DNA of 38,648 nt from Bacteroidales bacterium (GTDB lineage: Bacteria > Bacteroidota > Bacteroidia > Bacteroidales > F082), in assembly GCA_017508895.1 (NCBI GenBank), contig JAFWRA010000121.1, forward strand, positions 1 to 38,648, read 5' to 3'. This document shows positions 8,399 to 16,437 of the stretch, piece by piece (the stretch's first letter is position 1; each line of letters opens with the position of its first letter). The position numbers and the translations under genes are program-made. The notes beneath the pieces are model-generated. The model searched no databases, was not told where the DNA came from, and worked only from the letters and a program-made list of their open reading frames with translations.

Positions 8399-8671
8399 TC
8401 AATCCTCCTTACGGCGTTTGCCTACGAGATAGGCCGCGCCGAGGGTGGTCAACAGAGCAATGCCCGTGCCCAAGGGTCCGTCGGCATCCTGGTCTTCAGT
8501 TTCACCGTGGCCGGGAAGCAATAAGGCATCTTCACCTGCTTTTGCGCCAAAAATACCGGATTCTTTTCCCATACCGAAGAGACCTCTCTCTTCATACACT
8601 TCCACATCCTGTGCGAAAGTCGTTGCGCACATGCTCAGGACGATGGCGATGGTCATTATTAGTTTTTTCAT
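8399..8671 (-). CDS. Small secreted protein with C-terminal sorting-like tail
   Basis: A 90-residue protein with a signal peptide (MKKLIMTIAIVLSMCATTFAQ), an acidic/Gly-rich middle and a C-terminal tail. The tail begins with a Pro-Leu-Gly motif, continues with an about 18-residue hydrophobic helix (GIALLTTLGAAYLVG) and ends in basic KRRK. This three-part tail resembles the PID-CTERM-like or other exosortase-type sorting signals found in Bacteroidota small exported proteins. I infer processing or membrane anchoring, but no sorting enzyme is visible here. Its likely promoter box is at 8844-8851, giving a long leader that contains a heptad repeat. Confidence 0.75.
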   Translation of the reverse strand: MKKLIMTIAIVLSMCATTFAQDVEVYEERGLFGMGKESGIFGAKAGEDALLLPGHGETEDQDADGPLGTGIALLTTLGAAYLVGKRRKED

Positions 8672-8681
8672 GTTATATGTT

Positions 8682-8720
8682 ATTGTTTAATTGTTGATTG
8701 TCTATTTGTTTAATTGTTGA
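8682..8720. repeat. Heptad repeat, ATTGTTG/ATTGTTTA units
   Basis: TTGTTTAATTGTTGA occurs twice (8683-8697 and 8706-8720), 23 bp apart, built from 7- and 8-nt ATTGTT-containing units. It lies in the leader of the small secreted protein gene. Confidence 0.6.
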
Positions 8721-8843
8721 GATGCAAGCTTCTATACTTAATCGTCACCGCGCTTATGGCTCACAAATCATCTCACCACAATTCCTATTTATTGAATTTC
8801 AATGATTTAAAATTTATTCTTATCGTTATTTTGAAAACGGCTG

Positions 8844-8851
8844 CAAAGATA
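8844..8851 (-). promoter_or_regulatory. -7 box TATCTTTG upstream of the small secreted protein gene
   Basis: TATCTTTGCAGCC on the minus strand matches TAnnTTTG followed by GC, typical of the phylum. The ATG is 172 nt downstream. No clear -33 element is seen. Confidence 0.45.
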
Positions 8852-9039
8852 TAAAAAAAAGTGGATATGCGAGTCTTTTTCTACACTTTTTGGATGGAAC
8901 TGGAATAAAAGCCAAAAGGATTGGGTGGATTTTGAAACCAATACAATGACGGCAGCCTCAACTTGAACGATTTCCTGGTTGAAGCGGCCACTGTCATAGT
9001 CACGAATCATTGTCCCGAAGTCAAATTCTGAACAGTTAC
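8852..9039. other. Gene-free stretch before the CvpA stop
   Basis: A minus-strand reading frame (8807-9010) contains a protein-like piece, MIRDYDSGRFNQEI, but breaks down into Phe/Lys-rich sequence over the promoter box. It may be a gene remnant. I see no intact gene. Confidence 0.3.
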
Positions 9040-9600
9040 TTAAACGTGAATAAGGTCATGCTCTTGGGTTTCTTCCTCATCGTCCTCCTCGGAATCGGGC
9101 AGCACCTCCTTGGCGTAATCCTTCACCAAATCGAAGCCGCGATAGACGTAAGGCACCGTTTCCTCAATATAAGGATAGAGTTTCGACTGCTCACGCACCT
9201 CAGGTTTCACCATGCCTATCAGCTGGAAGTTGTTGAGCACCATCACCAAGATGCTACACAGTAACACGCCCTTGGCTACACCGAAAACAGCGCCGCCCAG
9301 CTTATTGAAAAAGCCCAAGTTCATGGCTTTTATCAAATTGGTCACCCATTTGCCAATCACGTTGACGAGAATGACCAACAGGATGAATGTCAGCACAAAA
9401 GCAACAGTATTCAGGTGCTTCGGATTGATTTCCACGAAGTCCTGCAAATGCGAAGCCGTGAAGTCGGAGAAATGCATGGCGCCATAGATGCCGATAGCAA
9501 AAGCCAACAAAGTGACCACTTCGATGATAAGGCCCTTTCGGAAACCCTTGAAACCGAAAAGGAAGAGGATTATGGCGATTATTAGGTCTAGATAGTTCAT
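9040..9600 (-). CDS. CvpA family inner-membrane protein
   Basis: A 186-residue protein beginning MNYLDLIIAIILFLFGFKGFRKG, the standard CvpA N-terminus. Four hydrophobic segments follow at about residues 3-20, 28-47, 65-87 and 103-123, then a soluble acidic tail (EEDDEEETQE). CvpA relatives are required for colicin V production and envelope homeostasis in enterobacteria; the molecular role is unclear. The GFFNKLGGAVFGVAKG segment between TM3 and TM4 is characteristic of the family. It is on the same strand as, and downstream of, the M64 peptidase gene, separated by an array of heptad repeats. Confidence 0.88.
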   Translation of the reverse strand: MNYLDLIIAIILFLFGFKGFRKGLIIEVVTLLAFAIGIYGAMHFSDFTASHLQDFVEINPKHLNTVAFVLTFILLVILVNVIGKWVTNLIKAMNLGFFNKLGGAVFGVAKGVLLCSILVMVLNNFQLIGMVKPEVREQSKLYPYIEETVPYVYRGFDLVKDYAKEVLPDSEEDDEEETQEHDLIHV

Positions 9601-9606
9601 ATTTTA

Positions 9607-9699
9607 ATGCGGAATGCTGTATGCGGAATGCTGAATGCGGGATGTGGAATGTGGAATGCGGAATGACAAATTCATTCAGCATTCAACATTCATAATTCA
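9607..9699. repeat. Long heptad array with inverted halves
   Basis: Nine successive 7-mers of the form ATGNNGN (ATGCGGA, ATGCTGT, ATGCGGA and so on) run from 9607 to about 9669. They are followed by TTCANNA heptads (TTCAGCA, TTCAACA, TTCATAA, TTCATCA) to 9699. GAATGCTGAATG (9626-9637) and CATTCAGCATTC (9673-9684) are perfect inverses, so the transcript could fold into a large hairpin between the M64 and cvpA genes. Confidence 0.75.
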
Positions 9700-10968
9700 T
9701 CATTTGGAATAATAAAGTATCATCCGTTCAATAGCGCGTTGGCAAACGGGGCAGAAATCATCGCCTTTGAAGGTCTTCATCAAGCAGTCCATGCGGGGAC
9801 TATAGACGCCTTCGGGCTCATAACCTCCGCCTTCAAAGACCCCGACCGAGTTCTCATACTTTTGCTCGCGTGGCGTGGGCACTGGCGTTTTCTTGTCCAT
9901 CATGTTCTTCCACTTCGCGTCAAAGTTGACGAGGGTAGTGATGTTGGGCTCCCAAGGCTCCAGGTCGTTATTGTACATGTCGCCATAGGTGTCGTCGTCG
10001 TAATACTCATCGGCCAAACCTGCAAAACCATGCCCGAACTCATGAATGATGACATCGCTCGAGAAGCCGTTGCTGCTTGCGCTGGAGCAATAGAAGTTGT
10101 AAATGCCGCCACCGCCGTATTTCTCCGTGTTGACGAGGATATATATCTGGTCGTAAGGCACTTGTCCAGCCAAATCGCGGATGTCGCGGTTGTCGGTACT
10201 CATGCAATAACGCTCTGAGTCGAAGGTCCAAAAGCTGAAACGCATGACCGTATTCTTATAAATATGGTCGCCCGGCATGGTGCAGCCCGACTCGGCTGAA
10301 GGCGCCATCACGCCACGGATGTTGAAGCTCTCGCGATAACGGTCATAGGGTGCGTAGCTAAACATGCTCTTCACAAAGAAGTCGCAGTCTTTGATGAACT
10401 TGCCCATCTCGGCTTGGGTATAGCCCTCTGGGAGTATCACGATGTCAACGGCTTTGGTGATGTCCTTGTTGCCAATCCACGCATCGTAAACTGGCAAATC
10501 GAGTTTGTCATAATCGCGGATGAAATAGTCATCAGGGTTGACCGTGAAGCGCATCCCTTCCTTGAGCTGTCCCTCCCAGGTCTTGTAGCACAAGGCGATG
10601 TCAATCTTCACCTTAGGGAAAGGCACGATGACGGATTCCTCGAAAGTTTTGGTGACTTGCTTGGCTTCATCGGTAGTCTGCCACTCGCCGTAGAGGTTTT
10701 GGTAGCCTTTGGAAAACAGCAGTTTATCCGTTCCCGACGCATACACTTTGACGATGTAACTGCCAAACTCCAGGTTGTCAATGAGGTTGATTTTCGAGCC
10801 GCTCCAATAAGGCTCACGAATCAGCTCCTTGAGGGAATAGTTGGTCTCGTTGTGGTTGCCCGTCAGGCAATAGTCGACGCGCAGGGAGGATTCGGTGAAA
10901 TACTGGTCAAATTGCGCCCAAGCCATCATCGGCAACAGGGCAAGGAGGATCAAAAAGGGTTTCTTCAT
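9700..10968 (-). CDS. Peptidase M64 family secreted metalloprotease
   Basis: A 422-residue exported protein with a signal peptide ending MMAWAQ (residue 19). An N-terminal beta domain (residues 20-150) includes VDYCLTGNHNETNYSL. The catalytic domain starts near DIVILPEGYTQ (residue 175). The zinc motif HEFGHGFAGLADEY at residues 309-322 gives HExxH (His309, Glu310, His313) with the downstream Asp320. Cys residues near the C-terminus (DCLMKT, FCPVCQRAIE) are typical. Family members include IgA-cleaving enzymes, but the substrate cannot be inferred here. The start at 10968 is chosen because it begins the signal peptide; the open frame extends 48 bases further. It is divergent from the lipoprotein gene at 11053. 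Confidence 0.92.
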   Translation of the reverse strand: MKKPFLILLALLPMMAWAQFDQYFTESSLRVDYCLTGNHNETNYSLKELIREPYWSGSKINLIDNLEFGSYIVKVYASGTDKLLFSKGYQNLYGEWQTTDEAKQVTKTFEESVIVPFPKVKIDIALCYKTWEGQLKEGMRFTVNPDDYFIRDYDKLDLPVYDAWIGNKDITKAVDIVILPEGYTQAEMGKFIKDCDFFVKSMFSYAPYDRYRESFNIRGVMAPSAESGCTMPGDHIYKNTVMRFSFWTFDSERYCMSTDNRDIRDLAGQVPYDQIYILVNTEKYGGGGIYNFYCSSASSNGFSSDVIIHEFGHGFAGLADEYYDDDTYGDMYNNDLEPWEPNITTLVNFDAKWKNMMDKKTPVPTPREQKYENSVGVFEGGGYEPEGVYSPRMDCLMKTFKGDDFCPVCQRAIERMILYYSK

Positions 10969-10995
10969 AATGCCACTGGTTATAATTTTATCCCA

Positions 10996-11003
10996 CAAAA
11001 ATA
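10996..11003 (-). promoter_or_regulatory. -7 box TATTTTTG for the M64 peptidase gene
   Basis: TATTTTTG on the minus strand, 27 nt before the ATG. The -33 element is unclear. Confidence 0.45.
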
Positions 11004-11023
11004 GTGATTTTTTCAATAATCCT

Positions 11024-11031
11024 TATCTTTG
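11024..11031 (+). promoter_or_regulatory. -7 box TATCTTTG for the lipoprotein-ABC pair
   Basis: TATCTTTGCACGG on the plus strand, 21 nt before the ATG at 11053. It lies back-to-back with the M64 promoter box. Confidence 0.5.
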
Positions 11032-11052
11032 CACGGTAAAAACACCTTTATC

Positions 11053-11673
11053 ATGAAAAATGTATTATTCATTGTCTTATTGTCCCTTGGCCTCTTATCT
11101 TGCAACAACACGACTTCACCAAAGGAAAACGCTGACATTTTTGAAGCCGTCGATCAAGTCCTTAATTTGATGAAAAACAATGTCTTTATAGGCGACACTA
11201 TCACTGCCGACGGTTTGGGAAGCCTCAAGCTTGGTGCCAAAATCCCTGACACGATTCCTGGATATGACGTCACAGTCCTCATCTTTGAAGATGAGGAGGA
11301 AATGGAAAATGTCATCGTCGAAGTCACCAAAGACGACAAGCTCATCCTTCAAATACAGCCAGGATATGTCGACGAAACAGACGCCGCCAACGACACCATT
11401 GCCGGCATCCTCGTCATCTCCGACCAGTTTGCCACGGCAGACGGCATCCGCGTAGGCTCAAACGTCCAAGATATCCTAAAAAAGCAAGGCGTGACAACCT
11501 ATTTCAACGAGAAAAGGTTTTTCATCAAGGACCATGGCTTGACCTATATTATCAAACCCGAAGACTATGAGGGAGCGTTGCCTGCCGTTAACATCGACAG
11601 CCCAGTGGAGGTCGAGCAACCCACCTTTAAGGCCGATGCCAAAGTCAGGGCTATCGGTATCTTCGGAGAATAG
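11053..11673 (+). CDS. Lipoprotein of unknown function
   Basis: A 206-residue protein starting MKNVLFIVLLSLGLLSC, with a lipobox LLSC and Cys17. The mature part contains ITADGLGSLKLGAKIPDTIPGYD and a second, similar segment, TADGIRVGSNVQDILKKQG. Such G-x-x-x-G-x pairs are seen in small periplasmic proteins with repeated ligand-binding lobes; that is only my inference. An in-frame TTG at 11029 lies inside the promoter box and is rejected as a start. The ABC ATPase gene follows 29 bases later on the same strand, so co-transcription is likely. Confidence 0.75.
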   Translation: MKNVLFIVLLSLGLLSCNNTTSPKENADIFEAVDQVLNLMKNNVFIGDTITADGLGSLKLGAKIPDTIPGYDVTVLIFEDEEEMENVIVEVTKDDKLILQIQPGYVDETDAANDTIAGILVISDQFATADGIRVGSNVQDILKKQGVTTYFNEKRFFIKDHGLTYIIKPEDYEGALPAVNIDSPVEVEQPTFKADAKVRAIGIFGE

Positions 11674-11702
11674 ACTTATTCATCGTATTCGATTGACGCG
11701 AA

Positions 11703-13487
11703 ATGTCCTCACCCCTACTGAATATCCGCAACCTCAAGGTCTCATTTTCCCACGACGGGGAATGGGTTGAAGCTGTACATGGCATCGACCTCGACGTGCT
11801 GGCGGGGCGTACTTTGGGACTTGTGGGCGAGTCGGGGTCAGGCAAATCGGTGAGTTCGTTGGCCGTGATGCGCCTTCTCAATGAGAAGATGAGCCGTATC
11901 GAAGCCGACAGCATCCAAATCGAAGGCGAGGAAATCAAAGGCTTCAGCGAAAAGCAGATGGCCGAAGTAAGAGGCAAATGCATTGCCATGATTTTCCAAG
12001 AGCCCATGACCTCGCTCAACCCTGTCTATAAATGCGGTTATCAGGTTAGTGAGATGATTTTGCAACACGAAACAGTGAGCAAAACAACTGCCAAGGAGCG
12101 TGTCATCAGCCTCTTCAAGCAAGTGATGCTGCCCCGTCCTGAAGCCATCTACAACAGCTATCCACATGAGCTCTCGGGCGGTCAAAAACAGCGTGTGATG
12201 ATTGCCATGGCCATCGCCTGCAACCCCAAGCTGCTTATCGCCGACGAGCCGACCACCGCCTTGGACGTGACCGTACAGTTGGAAATCCTGAAACTTCTCC
12301 GAAAGCTGCAAGCCGAAACGGGCATGGGCATGATTTTCATCACCCACGACCTCGGTGTGGTGGCCGAAATCGCCGACGACGTAGCCGTCATGCATAACGG
12401 AGAGATTTTGGAACGCGGCACTGTGCAGCAAATCCTCAACCACCCACAGCATCCTTACACCCAAGGCCTTTTGGCCTGCCGTCCACCGATGGACGTGCGT
12501 CTCAAACGTCTGCCCATCGTCAAGGAGTTTCTTGACGGACAATGGCAAGGCGGCAAAGAGCAGATTTTGCACGATTTGCAAATCACGACTGAAGAAAGAA
12601 AGACACATCTTGAGCAACTCTATTCCCAAAAACCGCTTTTGAAAGTGGAAGGTCTGAAGACTTGGTATCCTCTGCGAAAGGGTGTTTTCAGCCGCGTCTA
12701 CGACCATGTTAAAGCCGTCGATGACGTGAGTTTGGAAGTCTACGAAGGTGAGACCCTCGGTTTGGTGGGTGAATCGGGATGTGGCAAGACCACATTAGGG
12801 CGTTCCATACTGCGCTTGGCGGAACCCACAGGTGGCAAGGTGTGGTTCGACGGCATTGAAGTGACCGCACTGAAAGGCCAGGCCTTACGCGATTTCCGCA
12901 AGCAGGCACAGATTGTATTCCAAGACCCCTACTCTTCCCTTAACCCACGCATTACCATTGGCGAAGCCATCGCTGAGCCTATGCGCGTGCATGGGATTCA
13001 TGGTCGTGAACTGCATACCGCAGCTCAAAATGGAGCTCAATTGCGGGACGCAATAGACGACAATGAATTGCGGGACGCAGTTTGTGACTTGTTGGAACAA
13101 GTGGGCTTGGACGCATCGCATTACAATCGCTATCCCCACGAGTTCTCGGGCGGTCAACGACAACGCATCTGCATCGCCCGCGCCCTGGCAGTCAACCCGC
13201 GCTTGGTCATCTGCGACGAGTCGGTATCGGCCTTGGACGTCTCGGTGCAGGCTCAAGTCCTCAACCTACTCAACCGCCTGAAGGAAGAACGCCACCTCAC
13301 CTATATCTTCATCTCCCACGACTTGAGCGTGGTGCGTTTCATGAGCGACCGCGTCGTGGTGATGTACAACGGCAAGCCCGTAGAGATAAACGAAGCGGAT
13401 GCCCTTTTCGAACATCCGCTTAACGCTTATACCAAGAAATTGATTGATGCGCTCCCTGGCAGGAACCATCACTTCAGCAACACCTGA
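11703..13487 (+). CDS. Peptide ABC transporter, two fused ATPase domains (DppD-DppF/YejF type)
   Basis: A 594-residue cytoplasmic protein with two complete nucleotide-binding domains, like YejF or GsiA. Domain 1 has Walker A GESGSGKS (42-49), signature LSGGQKQR, Walker B LLIADEPT and switch HD. Domain 2 has GESGCGKT (about 356), [15 protein letters not shown] and HD. In domain 2 Walker B ends DES rather than DEP, seen in many family members. The HPYT...L tail after domain 1 marks the oligopeptide subfamily. The permease genes are not adjacent. An insert of about 20 residues (about 440-461) in domain 2 is encoded by a palindromic repeat (see 13041-13082). The 3' end overlaps the convergent M49 gene by 19 bases. 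Confidence 0.93.
   Translation: MSSPLLNIRNLKVSFSHDGEWVEAVHGIDLDVLAGRTLGLVGESGSGKSVSSLAVMRLLNEKMSRIEADSIQIEGEEIKGFSEKQMAEVRGKCIAMIFQEPMTSLNPVYKCGYQVSEMILQHETVSKTTAKERVISLFKQVMLPRPEAIYNSYPHELSGGQKQRVMIAMAIACNPKLLIADEPTTALDVTVQLEILKLLRKLQAETGMGMIFITHDLGVVAEIADDVAVMHNGEILERGTVQQILNHPQHPYTQGLLACRPPMDVRLKRLPIVKEFLDGQWQGGKEQILHDLQITTEERKTHLEQLYSQKPLLKVEGLKTWYPLRKGVFSRVYDHVKAVDDVSLEVYEGETLGLVGESGCGKTTLGRSILRLAEPTGGKVWFDGIEVTALKGQALRDFRKQAQIVFQDPYSSLNPRITIGEAIAEPMRVHGIHGRELHTAAQNGAQLRDAIDDNELRDAVCDLLEQVGLDASHYNRYPHEFSGGQRQRICIARALAVNPRLVICDESVSALDVSVQAQVLNLLNRLKEERHLTYIFISHDLSVVRFMSDRVVVMYNGKPVEINEADALFEHPLNAYTKKLIDALPGRNHHFSNT
13041..13082 (+). repeat. Palindromic repeat inserted in frame in the ABC ATPase
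   Basis: Two tandem units 27 bp apart each contain TTGCGGGACGCA. The first is a perfect palindrome, ATTGCG-GGA-CGCAAT (13040-13054); the second has one mismatch (13066-13082). They are joined by CGACAATGAA. The same unit, with the same CGACAATGAA tail, is in the intergenic region at 38131-38157. The insert encodes LRDA twice, nine residues apart, and keeps the frame. Confidence 0.75.
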
Positions 13488-15115
13488 GGACCCATATTGT
13501 AATAGATGTCCACAGGGATGCCAGCGGCATTCACGCGGTCGAGGTCGGCTTGCAGTTCCGGTTTGATGACGCTCATCTCACCCAGCCATGCCTTGGTGGC
13601 TTCGTAGTCGCCATTGCCTTGGTGCTTCAGGATGTCACCAGCGAGTTTTTCAACGGCTACTTTCATCTTCTCGAAGTCGATGGCATAGCGGCCATCTTCG
13701 TTGCGCACGAAAGCACCTTCATTCTGGAAATAATTGAAGGTAAGCATATTGGCCTTGCCGTGGGCACTGGCGGCACCGAAACGCACCGAACGGAAGATAC
13801 CCGCCATGAAGGTGGTGTAGTTGTCTTCCATCGTGGTAGTGGTGTATTCGCCCATTTCGGAGAGTTTGGTCACGAGATAGAGACCAAGCACGTCGGCTTT
13901 GGCTTCCTCGAGGGCGTTGTATTGGTTGCTGAGGGCTTCGCGAACAGTACCTTTACCCGTGATGGTGTTCTTGATGCCCATGCCGTGGGCGGTCTCGTGG
14001 AACATCACATTGGAGAAGAAGGCGTCAAACTTGATGTGCTCCATCGATTCGGGGGTCATCAGCTCCTTGGAGATGGGTTCCAGAATCTTGTCGAACTTGG
14101 CCTGCATGGCGTTCTTGAGCTGGAGCTTGCGGGTACCACGCTCAAGCTGCACGCGCTCGTCGTTGGGCAGGTTGATGGCGATGGTTTTCGAGTTGGCATT
14201 GCAGTCGCCAGCGTAATAGACCACATCGTAGGCGGCAAGGTCAACGTCGCTGCCAGGTACTTCTTTTTTGTACTCGGCAGGCACAGGCAGTTGCTTCTGC
14301 AATTCAGGCACAAAAGCAGCGTAACGAGCCAGTTTCTTCGTCCAATCCTGATCTTTGATGAGGATAAAAGCCTCGTGCGAAGCCTTGATGCCATAGCGGG
14401 CATCGGTGTAGTTCTCGATGGGACCAATCACCATGTCGATGTTATTGTTGCGCACGTCCATCCATTGCATGTCGCTCTGCAGATAATCATCGGTGCGGAG
14501 GGCTAAGGCACGAAGTTTCAGATAAGTGGCAAACTCCTTGTCGCCAGCTAACTCAGAGGCTTGATCGAGCAACGAGGCGGCCTTCTCGATTTGTTCAGCA
14601 AAGTAGTCATGATACCACACACACTTCAGTGCACCGTTCTCGTCGCGGACAATCATGGTGTATTGGCTGGTCTTGTTCGGGTCGTCGAAAGCAATCCATT
14701 CCTCCTCGGTCATGTCGGCAGGATAGAACTGAGCTCCAGCGGGTTTCGGGCCGATGCCTTCCACGAAGGGTTTGTTGCCATCAAGGCCATCCCAAGGACC
14801 GTAGGCAATGGTAGCCAATTTCTTGATGTCGGCATTGTCGCCGATTTTAGCCATCAGTTCGTCCTTGTCGCCGTAGTTCTCTCTCCAAAAGAGGCCGTCC
14901 ATGATGTCAGCAGCTTCGAAGAGCAGCGGTAGCATTTGTTTTTCGCTATCGCTGAGGTGATCAATGTTTGTCGTCAAAGTATACTGGGCATACTTGTCCG
15001 ACAGATGGGTTTCTTCTTGAACAGGCTCTTGCACCGGTTCAGGCTTTTTGTTGTTGTCGCAGGCGGTGGCCATCAATGCCACTACTGCAATAATTGATAA
15101 GTACTTGATTTTCAT
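13469..15115 (-). CDS. M49-like (dipeptidyl peptidase III type) lipoprotein metallopeptidase
   Basis: A 548-residue lipoprotein with signal peptide VVALMATAC and Cys19. A Pro/Glu linker is followed by a helical domain resembling DPP III relatives. The zinc motifs are HETAHGMG (about residue 373) and EEAKAD (about residue 403). Classical M49 has HExxGH with three residues between, whereas this has HExxH, as in a shorter Bacteroidota branch. The EExxAD glutamate matches the third zinc ligand. It probably releases dipeptides from peptides in the periplasm, fitting the neighbouring peptide ABC ATPase, with which its 3' end overlaps by 19 bases. Confidence 0.82.
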   Translation of the reverse strand: MKIKYLSIIAVVALMATACDNNKKPEPVQEPVQEETHLSDKYAQYTLTTNIDHLSDSEKQMLPLLFEAADIMDGLFWRENYGDKDELMAKIGDNADIKKLATIAYGPWDGLDGNKPFVEGIGPKPAGAQFYPADMTEEEWIAFDDPNKTSQYTMIVRDENGALKCVWYHDYFAEQIEKAASLLDQASELAGDKEFATYLKLRALALRTDDYLQSDMQWMDVRNNNIDMVIGPIENYTDARYGIKASHEAFILIKDQDWTKKLARYAAFVPELQKQLPVPAEYKKEVPGSDVDLAAYDVVYYAGDCNANSKTIAINLPNDERVQLERGTRKLQLKNAMQAKFDKILEPISKELMTPESMEHIKFDAFFSNVMFHETAHGMGIKNTITGKGTVREALSNQYNALEEAKADVLGLYLVTKLSEMGEYTTTTMEDNYTTFMAGIFRSVRFGAASAHGKANMLTFNYFQNEGAFVRNEDGRYAIDFEKMKVAVEKLAGDILKHQGNGDYEATKAWLGEMSVIKPELQADLDRVNAAGIPVDIYYNMGPQVLLK

Positions 15116-15153
15116 AGTTTTAAAAATTAATAACTTGAAACATTTTGATGAGG

Positions 15154-15161
15154 CAAATTTA
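15154..15161 (-). promoter_or_regulatory. -7 box TAAATTTG for the M49 gene
   Basis: TAAATTTGCC on the minus strand, 38 nt before the ATG. A TTTTTTG lies 22 nt further upstream, inside the terminator tract of the preceding gene. Confidence 0.5.
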
Positions 15162-15183
15162 AGATGTTTTGTAACACGAAAAG

Positions 15184-15221
15184 CAAAAAATAAAAATTGC
15201 GTCAGTCAACTGACGCAATTT
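15184..15221 (-). terminator. Intrinsic terminator after the acyl-CoA dehydrogenase gene
   Basis: A perfect 12-bp stem (15194-15205 with 15210-15221), a 4-nt loop, then TTTATTTTTTG on the minus strand. It lies 20 bases after the stop of the gene at 15242. Confidence 0.88.
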
Positions 15222-15241
15222 ACGATTTTCCAATCCGAATA

Positions 15242-16384
15242 TCAGCACCCAATCGCCCGTGAAATCACCAGACGGAGGATTTCGGAAGTGCCTTCGCCGA
15301 TTTGGAGGATGCGTTGGTCGCGGTAGAAGCGCTCCATGTCGAAATCCTTGAGCAGACCATGACCACCCATCACCTGAACCGCCTTGTCGCAGACCTCAGC
15401 GGCCACTTCAGAGCAATAGAGCTTGGCCATCGCCGCTTCCTTGCCGAAGGGACGATGCTGGTCTTTCAGCCAACAGGCACGATAGAGCAAACCTCTTGCC
15501 GCATCGATCTTCATGGCCATATCAGCCAACTTGAAACTCACCGCCTGGAACTTGCAGACGGGTTTGCCAAACTGCACACGTTTCTTGGAATAGGCCAAAG
15601 CCATCTCATAAGCACCTTGCGCACAACCCAAGCCCATGGCACCAATAGAAAGACGACCTGAATCGAGGGTGGCCAGCATGATATGGGAGCCTTCGCCCGG
15701 CTTGCCAAGGATACAGTCTTCAGGCAACTTCACATCGTTGAAAACCAGCTTGCCCGTGTTGGAGGCACGCCACATCATCTTGTCGTGCATGGGGGTCTGG
15801 GTGAAGCCTTCGCGTTTGTTTTCCACCAATAAGGCCGTGAATTCCGGTTTGCCGTCCTTCTCGCCCGAGACTGCCTGCACCGTTGTGCCCAAGGAAATCG
15901 GTGTGGCGCTGTTGGTGATGAAGATCTTGGAGCCGTTGAGATGCCAAAACATACCGTCAAATTGGGCAGTGGTCTTGGTGCCGCGTGAGTCGCTGCCAGC
16001 ATCTTCCTCGGTCAGGCCAAAGCCCCAGAGACGGTCTTTGCAAAGCTGAGGCAGATACTTGCGTTTCTGCTCCTCGGTACCATAGTCCTTGATGGGTCCG
16101 ATGCCCAAGGAGTTGTCTGCAGCGATGGTGGCAGCGGTAGAGCCGTCAACGCGGGCCAATTCCTCCACTGCGATGATATAGCTCAGATTGTCAAGCCCTT
16201 GGCCACCATATTCCTTCGGGACAGTCATGCCCAAAAGACCTTGTTCAGCCATCTTGAGGGTCAAACCGACATCGAAATGCTGATCTTCGTCATTTTCGCG
16301 AGCTACGGGTTTCACTTCCTGTTCGGCGAAGTCGCGCACCCGCTGGCGGAGGGCTTCCTGTTCTTTTGTTAGGTCGAAGTTCAT
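15242..16384 (-). CDS. Acyl-CoA dehydrogenase (short/branched-chain type)
   Basis: A 380-residue FAD enzyme of standard length that makes the trans-2,3 double bond in acyl-CoAs. Seen: N-terminal helical domain (FDLTKEQEALRQRVRDFAEQEV), GLTEEDAGSDSRG for FAD and substrate binding, and ITNSATPISLG. The C-terminal domain has RVQFGKPVCKFQA, QVMGGHGLLKD and IGEGTSEI. Glu364 in GEGTSE is at the catalytic-base position of butyryl- and short-chain dehydrogenases. No etfAB is nearby. It follows the biotin carboxylase gene by 43 bases, so a role in branched-chain acyl-CoA (for example leucine) breakdown is plausible. Confidence 0.93.
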   Translation of the reverse strand: MNFDLTKEQEALRQRVRDFAEQEVKPVARENDEDQHFDVGLTLKMAEQGLLGMTVPKEYGGQGLDNLSYIIAVEELARVDGSTAATIAADNSLGIGPIKDYGTEEQKRKYLPQLCKDRLWGFGLTEEDAGSDSRGTKTTAQFDGMFWHLNGSKIFITNSATPISLGTTVQAVSGEKDGKPEFTALLVENKREGFTQTPMHDKMMWRASNTGKLVFNDVKLPEDCILGKPGEGSHIMLATLDSGRLSIGAMGLGCAQGAYEMALAYSKKRVQFGKPVCKFQAVSFKLADMAMKIDAARGLLYRACWLKDQHRPFGKEAAMAKLYCSEVAAEVCDKAVQVMGGHGLLKDFDMERFYRDQRILQIGEGTSEILRLVISRAIGC

Positions 16385-16390
16385 TTATTA

Positions 16391-16437
16391 TTCAAGATTT
16401 AATATTCAAAATTCAAAGATTCAAAATTCAAGATTCT
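16391..16437. repeat. Heptad repeat, ATTCAAA units
   Basis: Successive ATTCAAA/ATTCAAG heptads with one extra G after two perfect units. A 28-bp core matches 22844-22873 with one change, including the extra G. The array runs into the last codons and stop of the biotin carboxylase gene. Confidence 0.75.

Noticed and set aside
11838..12707. Minus-strand ORF of 289 codons
   Set aside because: Antisense to the first ABC ATPase domain.
13550..14506. Plus-strand ORF of 318 codons
   Set aside because: Antisense shadow of the M49-like peptidase; its composition mirrors the codon use of the real gene.
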